Positions 35,709 through 44,424 are shown, counted from the stretch's first letter. The stretch: 64,000 nucleotides of DNA from Eubacteriaceae bacterium (GCA_910574915.1 CAJTCR010000010.1:51618-115617), one strand, 5' to 3'. Program-made: numbers and translations. The notes: generated by a model from the letters alone, not told the origin.

Positions 35709-37367
35709 ATGTTCGATTATAAACAGTATCAGAGAAATTATTTTATGCCGCCGGACGAATGCCTGGACTGGGCGAAAAAGGAATATGTGGACAAGGCGCC
35801 GGCCTGGTGCAGCGTGGATCTGCGTGACGGCAACCAGGCGCTGATTGAGCCGATGAACCTGAAAGAAAAGCTGGATTTTTTCAGGCTTTTGATAAAACTG
35901 GGATTTAAAGAGATCGAGGTTGGATTTCCAGCAGCTTCTGAAACGGAGTATCAGCTTGTGCGTACGCTGATCGACCAGGATATGATTCCGCAGGATGTAA
36001 CGATCCAGGTACTGACGCAGGCGAGGGAGCATATTATCCGCAAGACGTTTGAAGCGGTTAAAGGCGCGCCGAATGTGATCGTGCATGTATACAATTCGAC
36101 TTCCCTGGCACAGCGTGAGCAGGTGTTCCAAAAGGGGCAGGAGGAGATTAAGCAGATCGCGGTGGACGGTGCGAAGCTGTTAAAGGAGCTTGCCGCGGAA
36201 GCAGAAGGCAATATTTTATTTGAGTACAGCCCGGAGAGCTTTACAGGCACCGAGGTCGACTATGCGGTAGACGTGTGCAACGCGGTGATTGATGTGTGGG
36301 AGCCGACGCCGCAGCGCAAGGCGATTATCAATATCCCGGCTACGGTCGAGATGTCCATGCCGCATGTGTTTGCCAGCCAGATTGAATATGTAAGCAAGCA
36401 TCTGCACAGGCGCGACAGCGTAATCTTATCGCTGCATCCGCACAACGACAGAGGATGCGGGGTAAGCGACGCGGAGATGGGGCTTCTTGCGGGAGCAGAC
36501 CGGATCGAGGGTACGCTGTTCGGCAACGGGGAGCGTACCGGAAATGTGGACATTGTCGTGCTTGCAATGAATATGTACGCACAGGGTGTCGATCCGAAGC
36601 TGGATCTGTCCGATATGCCGCATATCGCCAAGGTGTATGAAGAGCTTACGCAAATGGACATCCATATGCGCCATCCGTACTGCGGGAAGCTGGTATTTGC
36701 GGCGTTTTCCGGTTCGCATCAGGATGCGATTGCAAAAGGGATGAAATACCGGGAGGATCATCATAAAGAACACTGGACAGTGCCGTACCTGCCGATCAAT
36801 CCTGAGGATGTAGGGCGTACATATGACAGCGATGTGATCAGGATTAACAGCCAGTCTGGAAAAGGCGGCGTCGCGTATGTACTGGAGAAGCATTACGGGC
36901 TTAAGATCCCATATAAGATGCGCGAAGACCTGGGCTATGCGGTAAAAGATGTATCTGACAAGGCACATGCCGAGCTGTCGCCGGAAGAGATCTATGAGAT
37001 CTTTACAAAGCGCTACAAAGACTATACGCCGGTATTTGGGGTCAAGGGCTGCCATTTCCGCCAGGAGGACGGCATTACGGCAACGGTCAATATTATAAAG
37101 GACGAAAAGAAAAATCTGGTCGAAGCAGTCGGCAACGGCAGGCTAAACGCAGTCAGCAATGCTTTCGCAGAGTTTTTTGATAAGCCGTGCGAGATTATAT
37201 GCTACGAGGAACACGCGCTGGAAAACGGCTCTGATTCAAACGCGATCGCGTATGTAGGAATCAAAGGGGAAGACGGCGGCTTGTATTTCGGTATCGGAAT
37301 TGACCCGGATATTCTGCGGGCTTCGATTGATGCGCTCATTACAGCGATGAACCGGAGTATGGAGTGA
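35709..37367 (+). CDS. leuA: 2-Isopropylmalate synthase (LeuA)
   Basis: Condenses acetyl-CoA with 2-ketoisovalerate, first step of leucine synthesis. The DRE-TIM barrel shows WCSVDLRDGNQALIEPMN, EVGFPAASETEY, SLHPHNDRGCGVSDAEMGL and GNGERTGNVDIV. The C-terminal third is the regulatory LeuA domain, so leucine feedback is likely. Length is 552 aa, the long form. ATG 35709 follows GGAGGAGTGGG. No leader peptide or T-box was recognised in the 86-base gap. The other leu genes are not adjacent. Confidence 0.93.
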   Translation: MFDYKQYQRNYFMPPDECLDWAKKEYVDKAPAWCSVDLRDGNQALIEPMNLKEKLDFFRLLIKLGFKEIEVGFPAASETEYQLVRTLIDQDMIPQDVTIQVLTQAREHIIRKTFEAVKGAPNVIVHVYNSTSLAQREQVFQKGQEEIKQIAVDGAKLLKELAAEAEGNILFEYSPESFTGTEVDYAVDVCNAVIDVWEPTPQRKAIINIPATVEMSMPHVFASQIEYVSKHLHRRDSVILSLHPHNDRGCGVSDAEMGLLAGADRIEGTLFGNGERTGNVDIVVLAMNMYAQGVDPKLDLSDMPHIAKVYEELTQMDIHMRHPYCGKLVFAAFSGSHQDAIAKGMKYREDHHKEHWTVPYLPINPEDVGRTYDSDVIRINSQSGKGGVAYVLEKHYGLKIPYKMREDLGYAVKDVSDKAHAELSPEEIYEIFTKRYKDYTPVFGVKGCHFRQEDGITATVNIIKDEKKNLVEAVGNGRLNAVSNAFAEFFDKPCEIICYEEHALENGSDSNAIAYVGIKGEDGGLYFGIGIDPDILRASIDALITAMNRSME

Positions 37368-37444
37368 GAAAAGCAGCATAGGCACAGGCAGAAAACAAAG
37401 CAACAGGTGTTTTGGTTACAGAAATTGGAGGATAGAGCGAAAGC

Positions 37445-39256
37445 ATGAAAAGGATCTGTCAATTTAGCGTATTGTGTATCATGTTTGCCGTATTGTTTTA
37501 CATAGGGCATGGTACGGCAGCGCAGGCTGCGGTCAGGCTGAACCAGTCGAACGCCACGATCTGCATCGGCGGCAAGACAACGCTGGAGGTTCGGGGAACA
37601 ACCAAACCTGTCAAGTGGTCTACGAGTAATAAAAAAGTTGCAAAAGTAGGTTCTGCCGGAGTGGTAACGGGGCTGCGCAAAGGCGAGGTAACAATTACGG
37701 CAAAAGTCGGCGATGCAAAATATAAATGCCTTGTTGTAGTCAATGAGACGTACGGCGCTTCTTTGTCAGCCGTGGCGATCAAACGTGAGACACCTGTGAT
37801 GCTTACGTTTACTAAGGATGCGGTTGTCAGCTTTAAAGTCCAGGATACGGATATTTGCAGCGCGGCGTGGGGCGCCTGGGAAGGCAATGAGATCCCGCTT
37901 CTCATCACGCCAAAAGAACCGGGCGTTACCTATATTACGTGCACCAACGGCGCGAACAGCGAGGCAGTCCGTATCCGGGTGCATGTGCAGAAGGTGCCGG
38001 TAGAGGTCACCGCAGTCCATGCGGATACGAGTGACGGTGGCGATTTTATATGCGGGGAGAATACGATGCAGATCTCCTTCCGCCAAGACCGCGACTCGAA
38101 AAATACGGTGCTGTACCTGATCGGCAGAAACGGGGAGACGGTATGGACAAAGCAGTTTGGCGCAGTTTCCTCCAAAAAGCGCTGTACGGTATCGTGGAAC
38201 GGCAAAGATGACAAAGGGGCTGACTACGAAGGGGAGTTTCGCCTGAAAATTATGGCGGACGGTTATACGACAAGAAACTGGCACTATTATGACTGCTATG
38301 CGAAAAGCCCGTTTCTGGGCGGCACTGGTACGAGGGAAAACCCGTATCAGGTCGCAAGTGCAGAACACTTAGAGCGGATGGCAGATTTTCGCAGCAGGCA
38401 TTTTATCCAGGTGCAGGACATTGACCTGCGCTCTGAGCTGATCAGCAGGATCTTTTCTGCGGAGCAGCCGTTTATGGGCAGCTACAATGCGAAGCCGAAC
38501 GGACAGGGCTACCGCATATTAAATTATAACGGCAATACGTCTTTGTTCGGCGTAATTGGCGTAGAAGGAGAGTTGGACGGCGTTGCCGTTTACGATGCGC
38601 GCATTACGGGTACCGGGCAGAACCGCTCTGCGGTTCTTGCAGAAGTCAATCAGGGAATGATTATGAACTGTATGGTGGAGCAGGCGGTTATTTATTCTGC
38701 TTCTGCGACGGAGGCGGCGCTGCTGGCGGTTGAAAACAAGGGGGTTGTCGACCGGTGCATCGTACACGGCTCTGTCTATACCTATGGCAGTATGGCAGGC
38801 GCAGTCGTATATAACGACCAGCGTATGGTGCGCACAAAGGTAGAAGCCGAGCTGAACCTGTCGGCAGCGGACAGTGTAGAAGGCGCCAAGGAGCTGTATG
38901 TGGGCGGGATCTCCGCGGTCAACGGACAGTCCGCGTTTATCGACGCCTGTGAGAGCAACAGCGTCATACTGGCGTCCGGCAGGCTGAATGGCACGGCGAA
39001 AGCCTGTATGGGCGGAATTGTCGGCAGAAATGCCGGACAGATACGAGACGGCGGTTCTCTTGGGATGTTTCCGCCAGAAGATACAGGCGGCCTGATCGGA
39101 AACGCACTGTGCGGCATGATTGCCGGAGAAAATGACGGCATGATTACCGGTGTTACTTACTATGAGACACCTGGGCGCAGGAGCTGTGCGGCAGGCAGCG
39201 GGCGGGAAGACAACCTGCATCCGCTGAACATACATGGAGAGGGGGAATCACAATGA
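37445..39256 (+). CDS. Secreted protein with Big2 domain, 603 aa
   Basis: The signal peptide is MKRICQFSVLCIMFAVLFYI followed by GHGTAAQAA. A bacterial Ig-like Big2 domain occupies about residues 33-100 (KWSTSNKKVAKVGSAGVVTG). A second beta domain follows, then a region with GTRENPYQVASAEHLERMAD, a GLUG-like start. The second half has Gly-rich repeats such as GELDGVAVYDARITGTGQN, likely a beta-helix. No sortase signal or membrane anchor is seen at the C-terminus. It is probably a surface or extracellular protein, ligand unknown. Its stop overlaps the rpe start (ATGA). Confidence 0.8.
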   Translation: MKRICQFSVLCIMFAVLFYIGHGTAAQAAVRLNQSNATICIGGKTTLEVRGTTKPVKWSTSNKKVAKVGSAGVVTGLRKGEVTITAKVGDAKYKCLVVVNETYGASLSAVAIKRETPVMLTFTKDAVVSFKVQDTDICSAAWGAWEGNEIPLLITPKEPGVTYITCTNGANSEAVRIRVHVQKVPVEVTAVHADTSDGGDFICGENTMQISFRQDRDSKNTVLYLIGRNGETVWTKQFGAVSSKKRCTVSWNGKDDKGADYEGEFRLKIMADGYTTRNWHYYDCYAKSPFLGGTGTRENPYQVASAEHLERMADFRSRHFIQVQDIDLRSELISRIFSAEQPFMGSYNAKPNGQGYRILNYNGNTSLFGVIGVEGELDGVAVYDARITGTGQNRSAVLAEVNQGMIMNCMVEQAVIYSASATEAALLAVENKGVVDRCIVHGSVYTYGSMAGAVVYNDQRMVRTKVEAELNLSAADSVEGAKELYVGGISAVNGQSAFIDACESNSVILASGRLNGTAKACMGGIVGRNAGQIRDGGSLGMFPPEDTGGLIGNALCGMIAGENDGMITGVTYYETPGRRSCAAGSGREDNLHPLNIHGEGESQ

Positions 39257-39903
39257 ATTGTTTATCACCATCGATTTTATCGGCTGATTTTACCAGGCTG
39301 GGAGAGCAGATCCAAGCCGCGGAGCAGGCAGGGGCGCAGTACCTTCACTTTGATGTGATGGACGGCTTTTTTGTCCCGAATATTTCTTTTGGGATGCCGG
39401 TACTGGGCTCGCTGCGCAAAGGGACAAATATGATGCTGGACGTGCATCTGATGATAGAAGATCCGGGGCGTTATATTGGGCAGTTTGCAGACTGCGGCGC
39501 GGATATTATTACCGTTCATGCCGAAGCCTGCAAAGACTTAAATTATGCCGTGGACTTAATTAAGGAACGGGAGCTATTGGCAGGCGTTGCGCTCTGCCCG
39601 GCGACGCCGCTCTCGGCACTGCAATATATTCTGCCGCGCATTGACATGGTGCTGATTATGACTGTAAATCCGGGGCTGGGCGGACAGAAGCTGATCCCGT
39701 ATACGGTAGAAAAAGTGCGCGACTTAAAAGCGATGATAGACGGCAATGGATTAAAGACAGATATCGAAGTCGACGGCGGGATCAATTTTCAGACGTTGCA
39801 GCAGGTGCTGGACGCCGGAGCAAATATTATCGTTGCCGGCAGCGCGGTATTTGAAGGAGATGTAGCAGAAAATACGAAACGGATGCTGGATATCATGAAA
39901 TAA
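39253..39903 (+). CDS. rpe: Ribulose-phosphate 3-epimerase
   Basis: Interconverts ribulose-5-phosphate and xylulose-5-phosphate in the pentose phosphate pathway. The TIM-barrel motifs are LSPSILSADFTRLGEQI, HFDVMDGFFVPNISFG, DVHLMIEDP, MTVNPGLGGQKLI and EVDGGINFQT, with the catalytic Asp pair present. Length is 216 aa. It overlaps the secreted Big2 gene by four bases, an odd partnership for a housekeeping enzyme. A short gap separates it from a convergent small gene. Confidence 0.95.
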   Translation: MNCLSPSILSADFTRLGEQIQAAEQAGAQYLHFDVMDGFFVPNISFGMPVLGSLRKGTNMMLDVHLMIEDPGRYIGQFADCGADIITVHAEACKDLNYAVDLIKERELLAGVALCPATPLSALQYILPRIDMVLIMTVNPGLGGQKLIPYTVEKVRDLKAMIDGNGLKTDIEVDGGINFQTLQQVLDAGANIIVAGSAVFEGDVAENTKRMLDIMK

Positions 39904-39924
39904 CAGGTTGCCGGCATCCCAATG

Positions 39925-40107
39925 TTACTGGAACTGGTTCCTGTCCCGGCTGTACACATAGCCGACGGCGTCAAGCTTCTGGCAAAGCTGCTCCTGATCT
40001 ACGGACAGGGAGGCGCACAGCTCGTCCAGCGACGGGTAGCGGTCGCGTAGCTGGGTATTGATATAGCTTAATAGGATGATTGGGTCGTTTGGTATTGTTG
40101 CTGACAT
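39925..40107 (-). CDS. DUF4250 family protein, 60 aa
   Basis: Small soluble protein that starts MSATIPNDPIILLSYINTQL and has SLDELCASLSVDQEQLCQKL, then YVYSRDRNQF. This is the DUF4250 pattern, a short helix-turn-helix-like fold of unknown function widespread in Clostridia. CAT 40105-40107 is chosen as start because GGAGGT (minus strand) lies 4-5 bases upstream; the longer frame above it runs through an AT-rich promoter region. Confidence 0.8.
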   Translation of the reverse strand: MSATIPNDPIILLSYINTQLRDRYPSLDELCASLSVDQEQLCQKLDAVGYVYSRDRNQFQ

Positions 40108-40214
40108 AAGTACCTCCTGTTTTTGGATATCGTATAACAGGATCTGTGAAAAGTAAATTGTTAAAAAGCTACAAAAATTTATAAAATATCTGTTAAATTT
40201 GTATAAAATAAAAA

Positions 40215-40243
40215 TTGACATCGGATACAAACATTGCTATACT
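40215..40243 (+). promoter_or_regulatory. Strong sigma-A promoter before amt
   Basis: TTGACA (40215-40220), 17 bases, TATACT (40238-40243). Transcription would start near 40250 and meet two terminators before the amt start codon. Confidence 0.85.
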
Positions 40244-40259
40244 ACAGTACATGAAGCAA

Positions 40260-40298
40260 AGGTGCTGAGAGATGGATATCTCGTCAGCACCTTTTTTT
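40260..40298 (+). terminator. Leader terminator 1
   Basis: AGGTGCTGA and TCAGCACCT pair around an inner GAGAT/ATCTC stem with loop GGAT, then seven T. It begins about 10 bases after the likely transcription start. Confidence 0.88.
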
Positions 40299-40322
40299 GT
40301 TTCAGGAGTTTAATTTATTTTT

Positions 40323-40381
40323 AAAAAGATACATTGTTGGCGCCGCGAAGCCGCGGGTATGCAGACAGTGTATCTTTTTTT
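40323..40381 (+). terminator. Leader terminator 2
   Basis: AAAAAGATACATTG pairs with CAGTGTATCTTTTT (14 pairs, one G-T). An inner GC-rich hairpin CCGCGAAGCCGCGG sits inside, and T-run follows the stem. It ends 20 bases before the amt start codon. Confidence 0.85.
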
Positions 40382-40401
40382 ATTTGAGTGTAGAGGAGGA
40401 A

Positions 40402-42117
40402 ATGATGATGGCTTATGTATCGGTTGATGTGATGTGGACGCTGCTTGGCGCCGCGATGGTGTTTTTTATGCAGGCAGGGTTTTCCTTGTGTGAAGCAGGG
40501 CTGACGCGGGCAAAAAATACGGGCAATATCCTGATGAAAAACCTGATGGATTTTTGTATTGGGACGCCGGCGTTTTGGCTGGTTGGATTTGGCTTAATGT
40601 TTGGCGGGACAGGCGCTTTTGTAGGCGGGTTTGATCCGTTTATTTTAGGAGATTATGATTTTGGCTCGCTTCCGAAATGGTGCTATGTGATCTTTCAGAC
40701 GGTATTTTGCGCGACAGCAGCGACAATCGTATCCGGCTCGATGGCGGAGCGGACAAAATTCAGTTCATACTGTATATATAGTGCATTGATTTCTATAGTC
40801 GTGTATCCGGTATCGGGGCATTGGATCTGGGGCGGGGGCTGGCTGTCAGAGCTTGGCTTTCATGATTTTGCAGGCTCCTGCGCAGTACATATGGTAGGAG
40901 GAGTGGCGGCTTGTATCGGTGCGGCGACACTGGGGCCGCGGATCGGCAAATATGGTAAGGACGGAAAAGCACATGCGATTCCGGGGCACAACCTGACGGC
41001 AGTCGCACTTGGCGTATTTATTTTGTGGTTCTGCTGGTTTGGGTTTAACGGATGCTCTACGGTGTCTATGAGTTCGGACGAGGCGATGCTGTCAGCATCC
41101 TTGATCTTTATGAATACGAACCTCGCGGCTGCGGTATCGACTTGTGTTGTGCTGGCGGTTACCTGGATACTTTATAAAAAACCGGATGTGTCGATGTGCC
41201 TGAACGGTGCGCTTGCCGGGCTGGTAGCGATTACTGCCGGATGTGATGTGGTAGATCCGTTTGGAGCGTTTTTTATCGGATTTGCGGCAGGGATACTGGT
41301 TGTGGCGTCGGTAGAGTTTTTTGATAAAACTGCAAAAATAGACGATCCGGTTGGGGCAATTTCGGTGCATGGAGCTTGCGGGATGTTTGGCACGCTTGCA
41401 GTCGGGCTGTTTGCGACAGACGGAGGACTGTTTTACGGCGGTGGCATAAAGATGCTTGGTATCCAGGCGGCTGGCGTGCTTGCCGTTGCAGTATGGGTAG
41501 CGGTAATGATGACGGTTATTTTCCAGTTGATTAAGCATACGATCGGGCTGCGCGTGGAGCAGGAGATCGAGATCGACGGGCTGGATCTGCATGAACATGG
41601 GCTGGCAAGCGCTTATTCAGGATTTGCGGTTCATGATGTTACGGGAACGCTGGATGTCAATGAAAATACGGATCTGGGAGAAGACGATCCGCTTAAGGCA
41701 TCCCAGGCGCAGATGAATGCGGCAGTTCCGGTTGTGCGCGAGGAGGCTGCGGCTGTCCAGACAGGGATGTATAAGATTGCGATTATCGCAAAGCTGTCCA
41801 GATTTGAAAAGCTGAAAAAAGCGCTGAATGAGCTGGGCGTTACAGGCATGACCGTGACACAGGTTATGGGATGCGGTATCCAAAGAGGCGCCGGAGAATA
41901 CTACCGCGGCGTAGAGATGGATGCGACGCTTCTGCCGAAGATCAAGATCGAAGTCGTTGTGAGCAAGATTCCGGTAGACCAGGTGATCGACACAGCGAAA
42001 AAAGTACTGTATTCCGGGCGGATTGGAGACGGCAAGATCTTTGTATTTCAGGTGGCAAGAGTAGTGAAGGTGCGTACCGGAGAGGAAGATGCGCAAGCTC
42101 TGCGGGATGTAGAGTAA
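40402..42117 (+). CDS. amt: Ammonium channel fused to a PII signalling domain
   Basis: The N-terminal 430 residues are an Amt/MEP channel with eleven helices: MQAGFSLCEAGLTRAKN, GSMAERTKFSSYCIYSALIS, HMVGGVAACIGAATLGPRIG and the pore His region SVHGACGMFGTLAVG. A linker leads to a PII (GlnK) domain from about residue 457 (YKIAIIAKLSRFEKLKKAL). In its T-loop the uridylylation Tyr is Met506 (RGVEMDATL). Several start codons lie in tandem (40402, 40405, 40408); GAGGAGGA precedes them. The PII part could gate the channel in cis. The leader holds a promoter and two terminators. Confidence 0.92.
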   Translation: MMMAYVSVDVMWTLLGAAMVFFMQAGFSLCEAGLTRAKNTGNILMKNLMDFCIGTPAFWLVGFGLMFGGTGAFVGGFDPFILGDYDFGSLPKWCYVIFQTVFCATAATIVSGSMAERTKFSSYCIYSALISIVVYPVSGHWIWGGGWLSELGFHDFAGSCAVHMVGGVAACIGAATLGPRIGKYGKDGKAHAIPGHNLTAVALGVFILWFCWFGFNGCSTVSMSSDEAMLSASLIFMNTNLAAAVSTCVVLAVTWILYKKPDVSMCLNGALAGLVAITAGCDVVDPFGAFFIGFAAGILVVASVEFFDKTAKIDDPVGAISVHGACGMFGTLAVGLFATDGGLFYGGGIKMLGIQAAGVLAVAVWVAVMMTVIFQLIKHTIGLRVEQEIEIDGLDLHEHGLASAYSGFAVHDVTGTLDVNENTDLGEDDPLKASQAQMNAAVPVVREEAAAVQTGMYKIAIIAKLSRFEKLKKALNELGVTGMTVTQVMGCGIQRGAGEYYRGVEMDATLLPKIKIEVVVSKIPVDQVIDTAKKVLYSGRIGDGKIFVFQVARVVKVRTGEEDAQALRDVE

Positions 42118-42172
42118 AGCAGAAGTATGCACAAAGCGCGTATAATATAGGGAGCTTCTGGGAAAACTGCTG

Positions 42173-42210
42173 CCAGAGCGTGTTTGAAAAATTTTTCAAA
42201 CACGCTCTGG
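42173..42210. repeat. 38-bp perfect palindrome from MITE ends
   Basis: CCAGAGCGTGTTTGAAAAA is followed directly by its exact complement. It equals the two terminal repeats of the element at 57264-57429 joined with no interior. Its last GG forms part of the GGAGGT ribosome site of the next gene. Confidence 0.85.
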
Positions 42211-42219
42211 AGGTGGACT

Positions 42220-43587
42220 ATGAAAAAGTTATGCAGTACATTATTTTTGCTGTGCATGTTTGTGGGAATTGCCACAGTGCTTGGCAGGGCGACTTTAAAC
42301 CGGACAGATGCGGGATGCATTCAGCTTGCAGATTTTTACAGGCTGGAGGAAGACACGGTAGACGTGCTGTTTGTAGGCAGCAGCCACGTGTATTACAGCA
42401 TCAATACATGCAATCTGTATGATGATTATGGAATTGCAAGCTATCTTTTGGCATCGCCTGCGCAGCCTGTCTGGATCAGCTATTATTTTTTGCAGGAGGC
42501 GCTTAAGACGCAGTCGCCCAGGCTGGTCGTATTTGACGTCTGTACATTGTACAAAAAGCAGAGCGACGTGGGTGCCGCGTCGCTGCCAAGCCTGATCAGC
42601 ATGAAGCCTTCCCGCGAAAAATGGAAGGCAATCCGCGCGGTCAACCAGGAAGAAAAGCTGCTGGATGCAATCAGCGCCTTTTTTTCGTTTCCTTATTATC
42701 ATACCAGGTATGACGAGCTGACCAGGCAGGACTATGAAAACACAAAACGGGTCAGGTATCATGGCTACAAGCCGGATTTTCAGGTAATATCCAGTCATGA
42801 GCTAAAGCAGTGGGCAAACGTAGACCGGACGGATTTTGACAAACGAGAGCCGGTCAGCGAACGCACGGAGCTGTATCTGCGCCGTCTGATCGAGCTGTGC
42901 CGGCAAAAAAACATCCCGCTGCTGCTCGTTAATTCGCCGTATCTGAACCAGACAGAGGAAAAGCAGAAGGCTTACAACTATGTATTTGCGATTGCAAAAG
43001 AATACAACATCCCATTTCTGGACAGCAATTTTGTAAAAGAAATGCAGATCGATTTTGCCAAAGACCTGTTAGAACCGTCGCATCTGAATTATTATGGCAG
43101 CGTAAAATATACCGATTATCTTGCAAAATGGATCAAATCACACTGTCCGCTTCCAGACCGGCGTGCAGACAAACGCTACCAAAGCTGGGAAGAGATGAGC
43201 CGGAAATTTGAACATACAGAGCTCTACGGCAGAGCACTGCAAGCGATATCGACAGCTTCGGATTATCGGAATGCGGTGCGCAGTCTGGACGAATGCGTCG
43301 TCGTTTTTTACGAAAAGCCGCATGGCAGTGCCGCCGTATACGAGGACGGAAAGCTTTTATTTCAAATTCAAAGCCAGCCTTCTAAAACGCAGGCGTATTT
43401 TGAGCATTTTGACCTTGGTTACTCCGATCTTGCGGTAAAAGGAGATGCCAAAGGGGTGTCGGTGATGGTTGACCGCAAGGATTATACGGTTACGGAGCGT
43501 GGATGGAATGTGCTGGTGTATGATAAAGTGGCAAAGCGCGTAATTGACAGCGCCGGGTTTGAAGATGGGAAGAGGAAGGAAAATTAG
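42220..43587 (+). CDS. SGNH/DltD-like extracytoplasmic enzyme, 455 aa
   Basis: One N-terminal membrane helix (KKLCSTLFLLCMFVGIATVL) anchors the protein outside. The SGNH-like nucleophile motif is VLFVGSSHVYYSIN, and the distal acid-base motif is EPSHLNYYGSVKYTDYLAKW, spaced as in DltD/AlgX proteins that transfer or remove acyl groups on polymers. The C-terminal 120 residues are a beta domain. The substrate could be a teichoic acid or capsule; no polymer genes are adjacent. ATG 42220 follows GGAGGTGG made partly by the palindrome. Confidence 0.75.
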   Translation: MKKLCSTLFLLCMFVGIATVLGRATLNRTDAGCIQLADFYRLEEDTVDVLFVGSSHVYYSINTCNLYDDYGIASYLLASPAQPVWISYYFLQEALKTQSPRLVVFDVCTLYKKQSDVGAASLPSLISMKPSREKWKAIRAVNQEEKLLDAISAFFSFPYYHTRYDELTRQDYENTKRVRYHGYKPDFQVISSHELKQWANVDRTDFDKREPVSERTELYLRRLIELCRQKNIPLLLVNSPYLNQTEEKQKAYNYVFAIAKEYNIPFLDSNFVKEMQIDFAKDLLEPSHLNYYGSVKYTDYLAKWIKSHCPLPDRRADKRYQSWEEMSRKFEHTELYGRALQAISTASDYRNAVRSLDECVVVFYEKPHGSAAVYEDGKLLFQIQSQPSKTQAYFEHFDLGYSDLAVKGDAKGVSVMVDRKDYTVTERGWNVLVYDKVAKRVIDSAGFEDGKRKEN

Positions 43588-43628
43588 GGGGATTCCTTGC
43601 ACCCGGAACGAAAATAGCTCTTTTTATT

Positions 43629-43657
43629 AAGACAAATACCTGGAAACTTGCTATAAT
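43629..43657 (+). promoter_or_regulatory. Promoter of the AraC-type regulator
   Basis: AAGACA (43629-43634), 17 bases, TATAAT (43652-43657). The -10 is perfect and the -35 is weak. Confidence 0.55.
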
Positions 43658-43680
43658 ATAGGAGTGCAAGGAGGTATACT

Positions 43681-44100
43681 ATGAAAGACCAAAAAGAAGC
43701 TGTAAAAAAAGTGATCGAATATATTGAGAGAAATTTAGAGAAAGAAATCAATTTAGATCATATATCAAAAAATGCTGGCTATTCCAAATTTTATCTTAAT
43801 CGTATTTTTACAGAACAGACTGGAATTACTATTTACAAATATTTACAAAACCGCAGGCTTACGATTGCCGCTGAAAAGCTGGTTAAGACTGATAAACCGA
43901 TAATACAGATTGCATATGAAGCGGGATATGATACACAGCAATCCTTTTCTTTCGCTTTTAAACAAGTGTATTTATATCCGCCGAAGATTTACCGGAATAT
44001 TGGAACCTTTCTACCAAAACAAAATAGAATTTTTCTGTGCGGTTCTTATACTCATAGATACTACAAACTGATTACAAAAATTAAGGAGATTGCAGCATGA
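43681..44100 (+). CDS. AraC-family regulator, DNA-binding domain only
   Basis: The 139-residue protein is almost entirely the double helix-turn-helix domain: VIEYIERNLEKEINLDHISK, AGYSKFYLNRIFTEQTG and IIQIAYEAGYDTQQSFSFAF. The effector-binding domain found in most relatives (such as GyrI-like) is missing, so it resembles SoxS-size regulators. The AT-rich composition differs from the neighbours. The stop overlaps the ATG of the clpP remnant (ATGA), which suggests it once controlled or was coupled to a ClpP paralogue. Confidence 0.82.
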   Translation: MKDQKEAVKKVIEYIERNLEKEINLDHISKNAGYSKFYLNRIFTEQTGITIYKYLQNRRLTIAAEKLVKTDKPIIQIAYEAGYDTQQSFSFAFKQVYLYPPKIYRNIGTFLPKQNRIFLCGSYTHRYYKLITKIKEIAA

Positions 44101-44153
44101 GTACAATTCCTTATGTTATTGAGCAGACCTGTCGTGGAGAAAGAAGCTATGAT
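44097..44153 (+). pseudogene. clpP-like remnant, first 19 codons
   Basis: From ATG 44097 the frame reads MSTIPYVIEQTCRGERSYD, a near-exact ClpP protease N-terminus. Similarity stops at 44153, where the sequence changes to the left flank and end of the hairpin repeat; the frame then runs on to TAA 44229-44231 without ClpP similarity. The catalytic residues are absent, so no protease is made. It overlaps the AraC gene by four bases. Confidence 0.8.
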
Positions 44154-44227
44154 CGAACAGGTTTGAATTGTTTTGTGCAATTTTTACAGGAAGGGACGTC
44201 AGGATTTCCTCTCCAGGCGTTCCTTAT
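44154..44227 (+). repeat. Hairpin-element fragment H at the clpP breakpoint
   Basis: CGAACAGGTTTGAATTG through TTTTTACAGGAAGGGACGTC matches the left flank and end of copies A and B. After that only the ends remain (GGACGTCAGG and CCAGGCGTTCC). The junction coincides with the loss of clpP similarity. Confidence 0.7.
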
Positions 44228-44424
44228 ATAAGAAAAAACAACACTTCATCAAAAAACGCAATAGTTCGCCAAATCAGCAACACTTCTAAATTTATTTATC
44301 CACGAAATTACCAAACTTAACACAGGTACTTTCAGTAAAAAAGAAATAGATTTCCCTTTCCAAATATGCTACGATCAATAAGAACAGTAAAACACGATAT
44401 CATACATAAAGGGAGAACTCTATA

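Noticed and set aside
40250..40390. ANTAR dual-hairpin element in the amt leader
   Set aside because: The loops do not clearly have the six-base A1/G4 form; kept only as a hypothesis within the attenuation finding.
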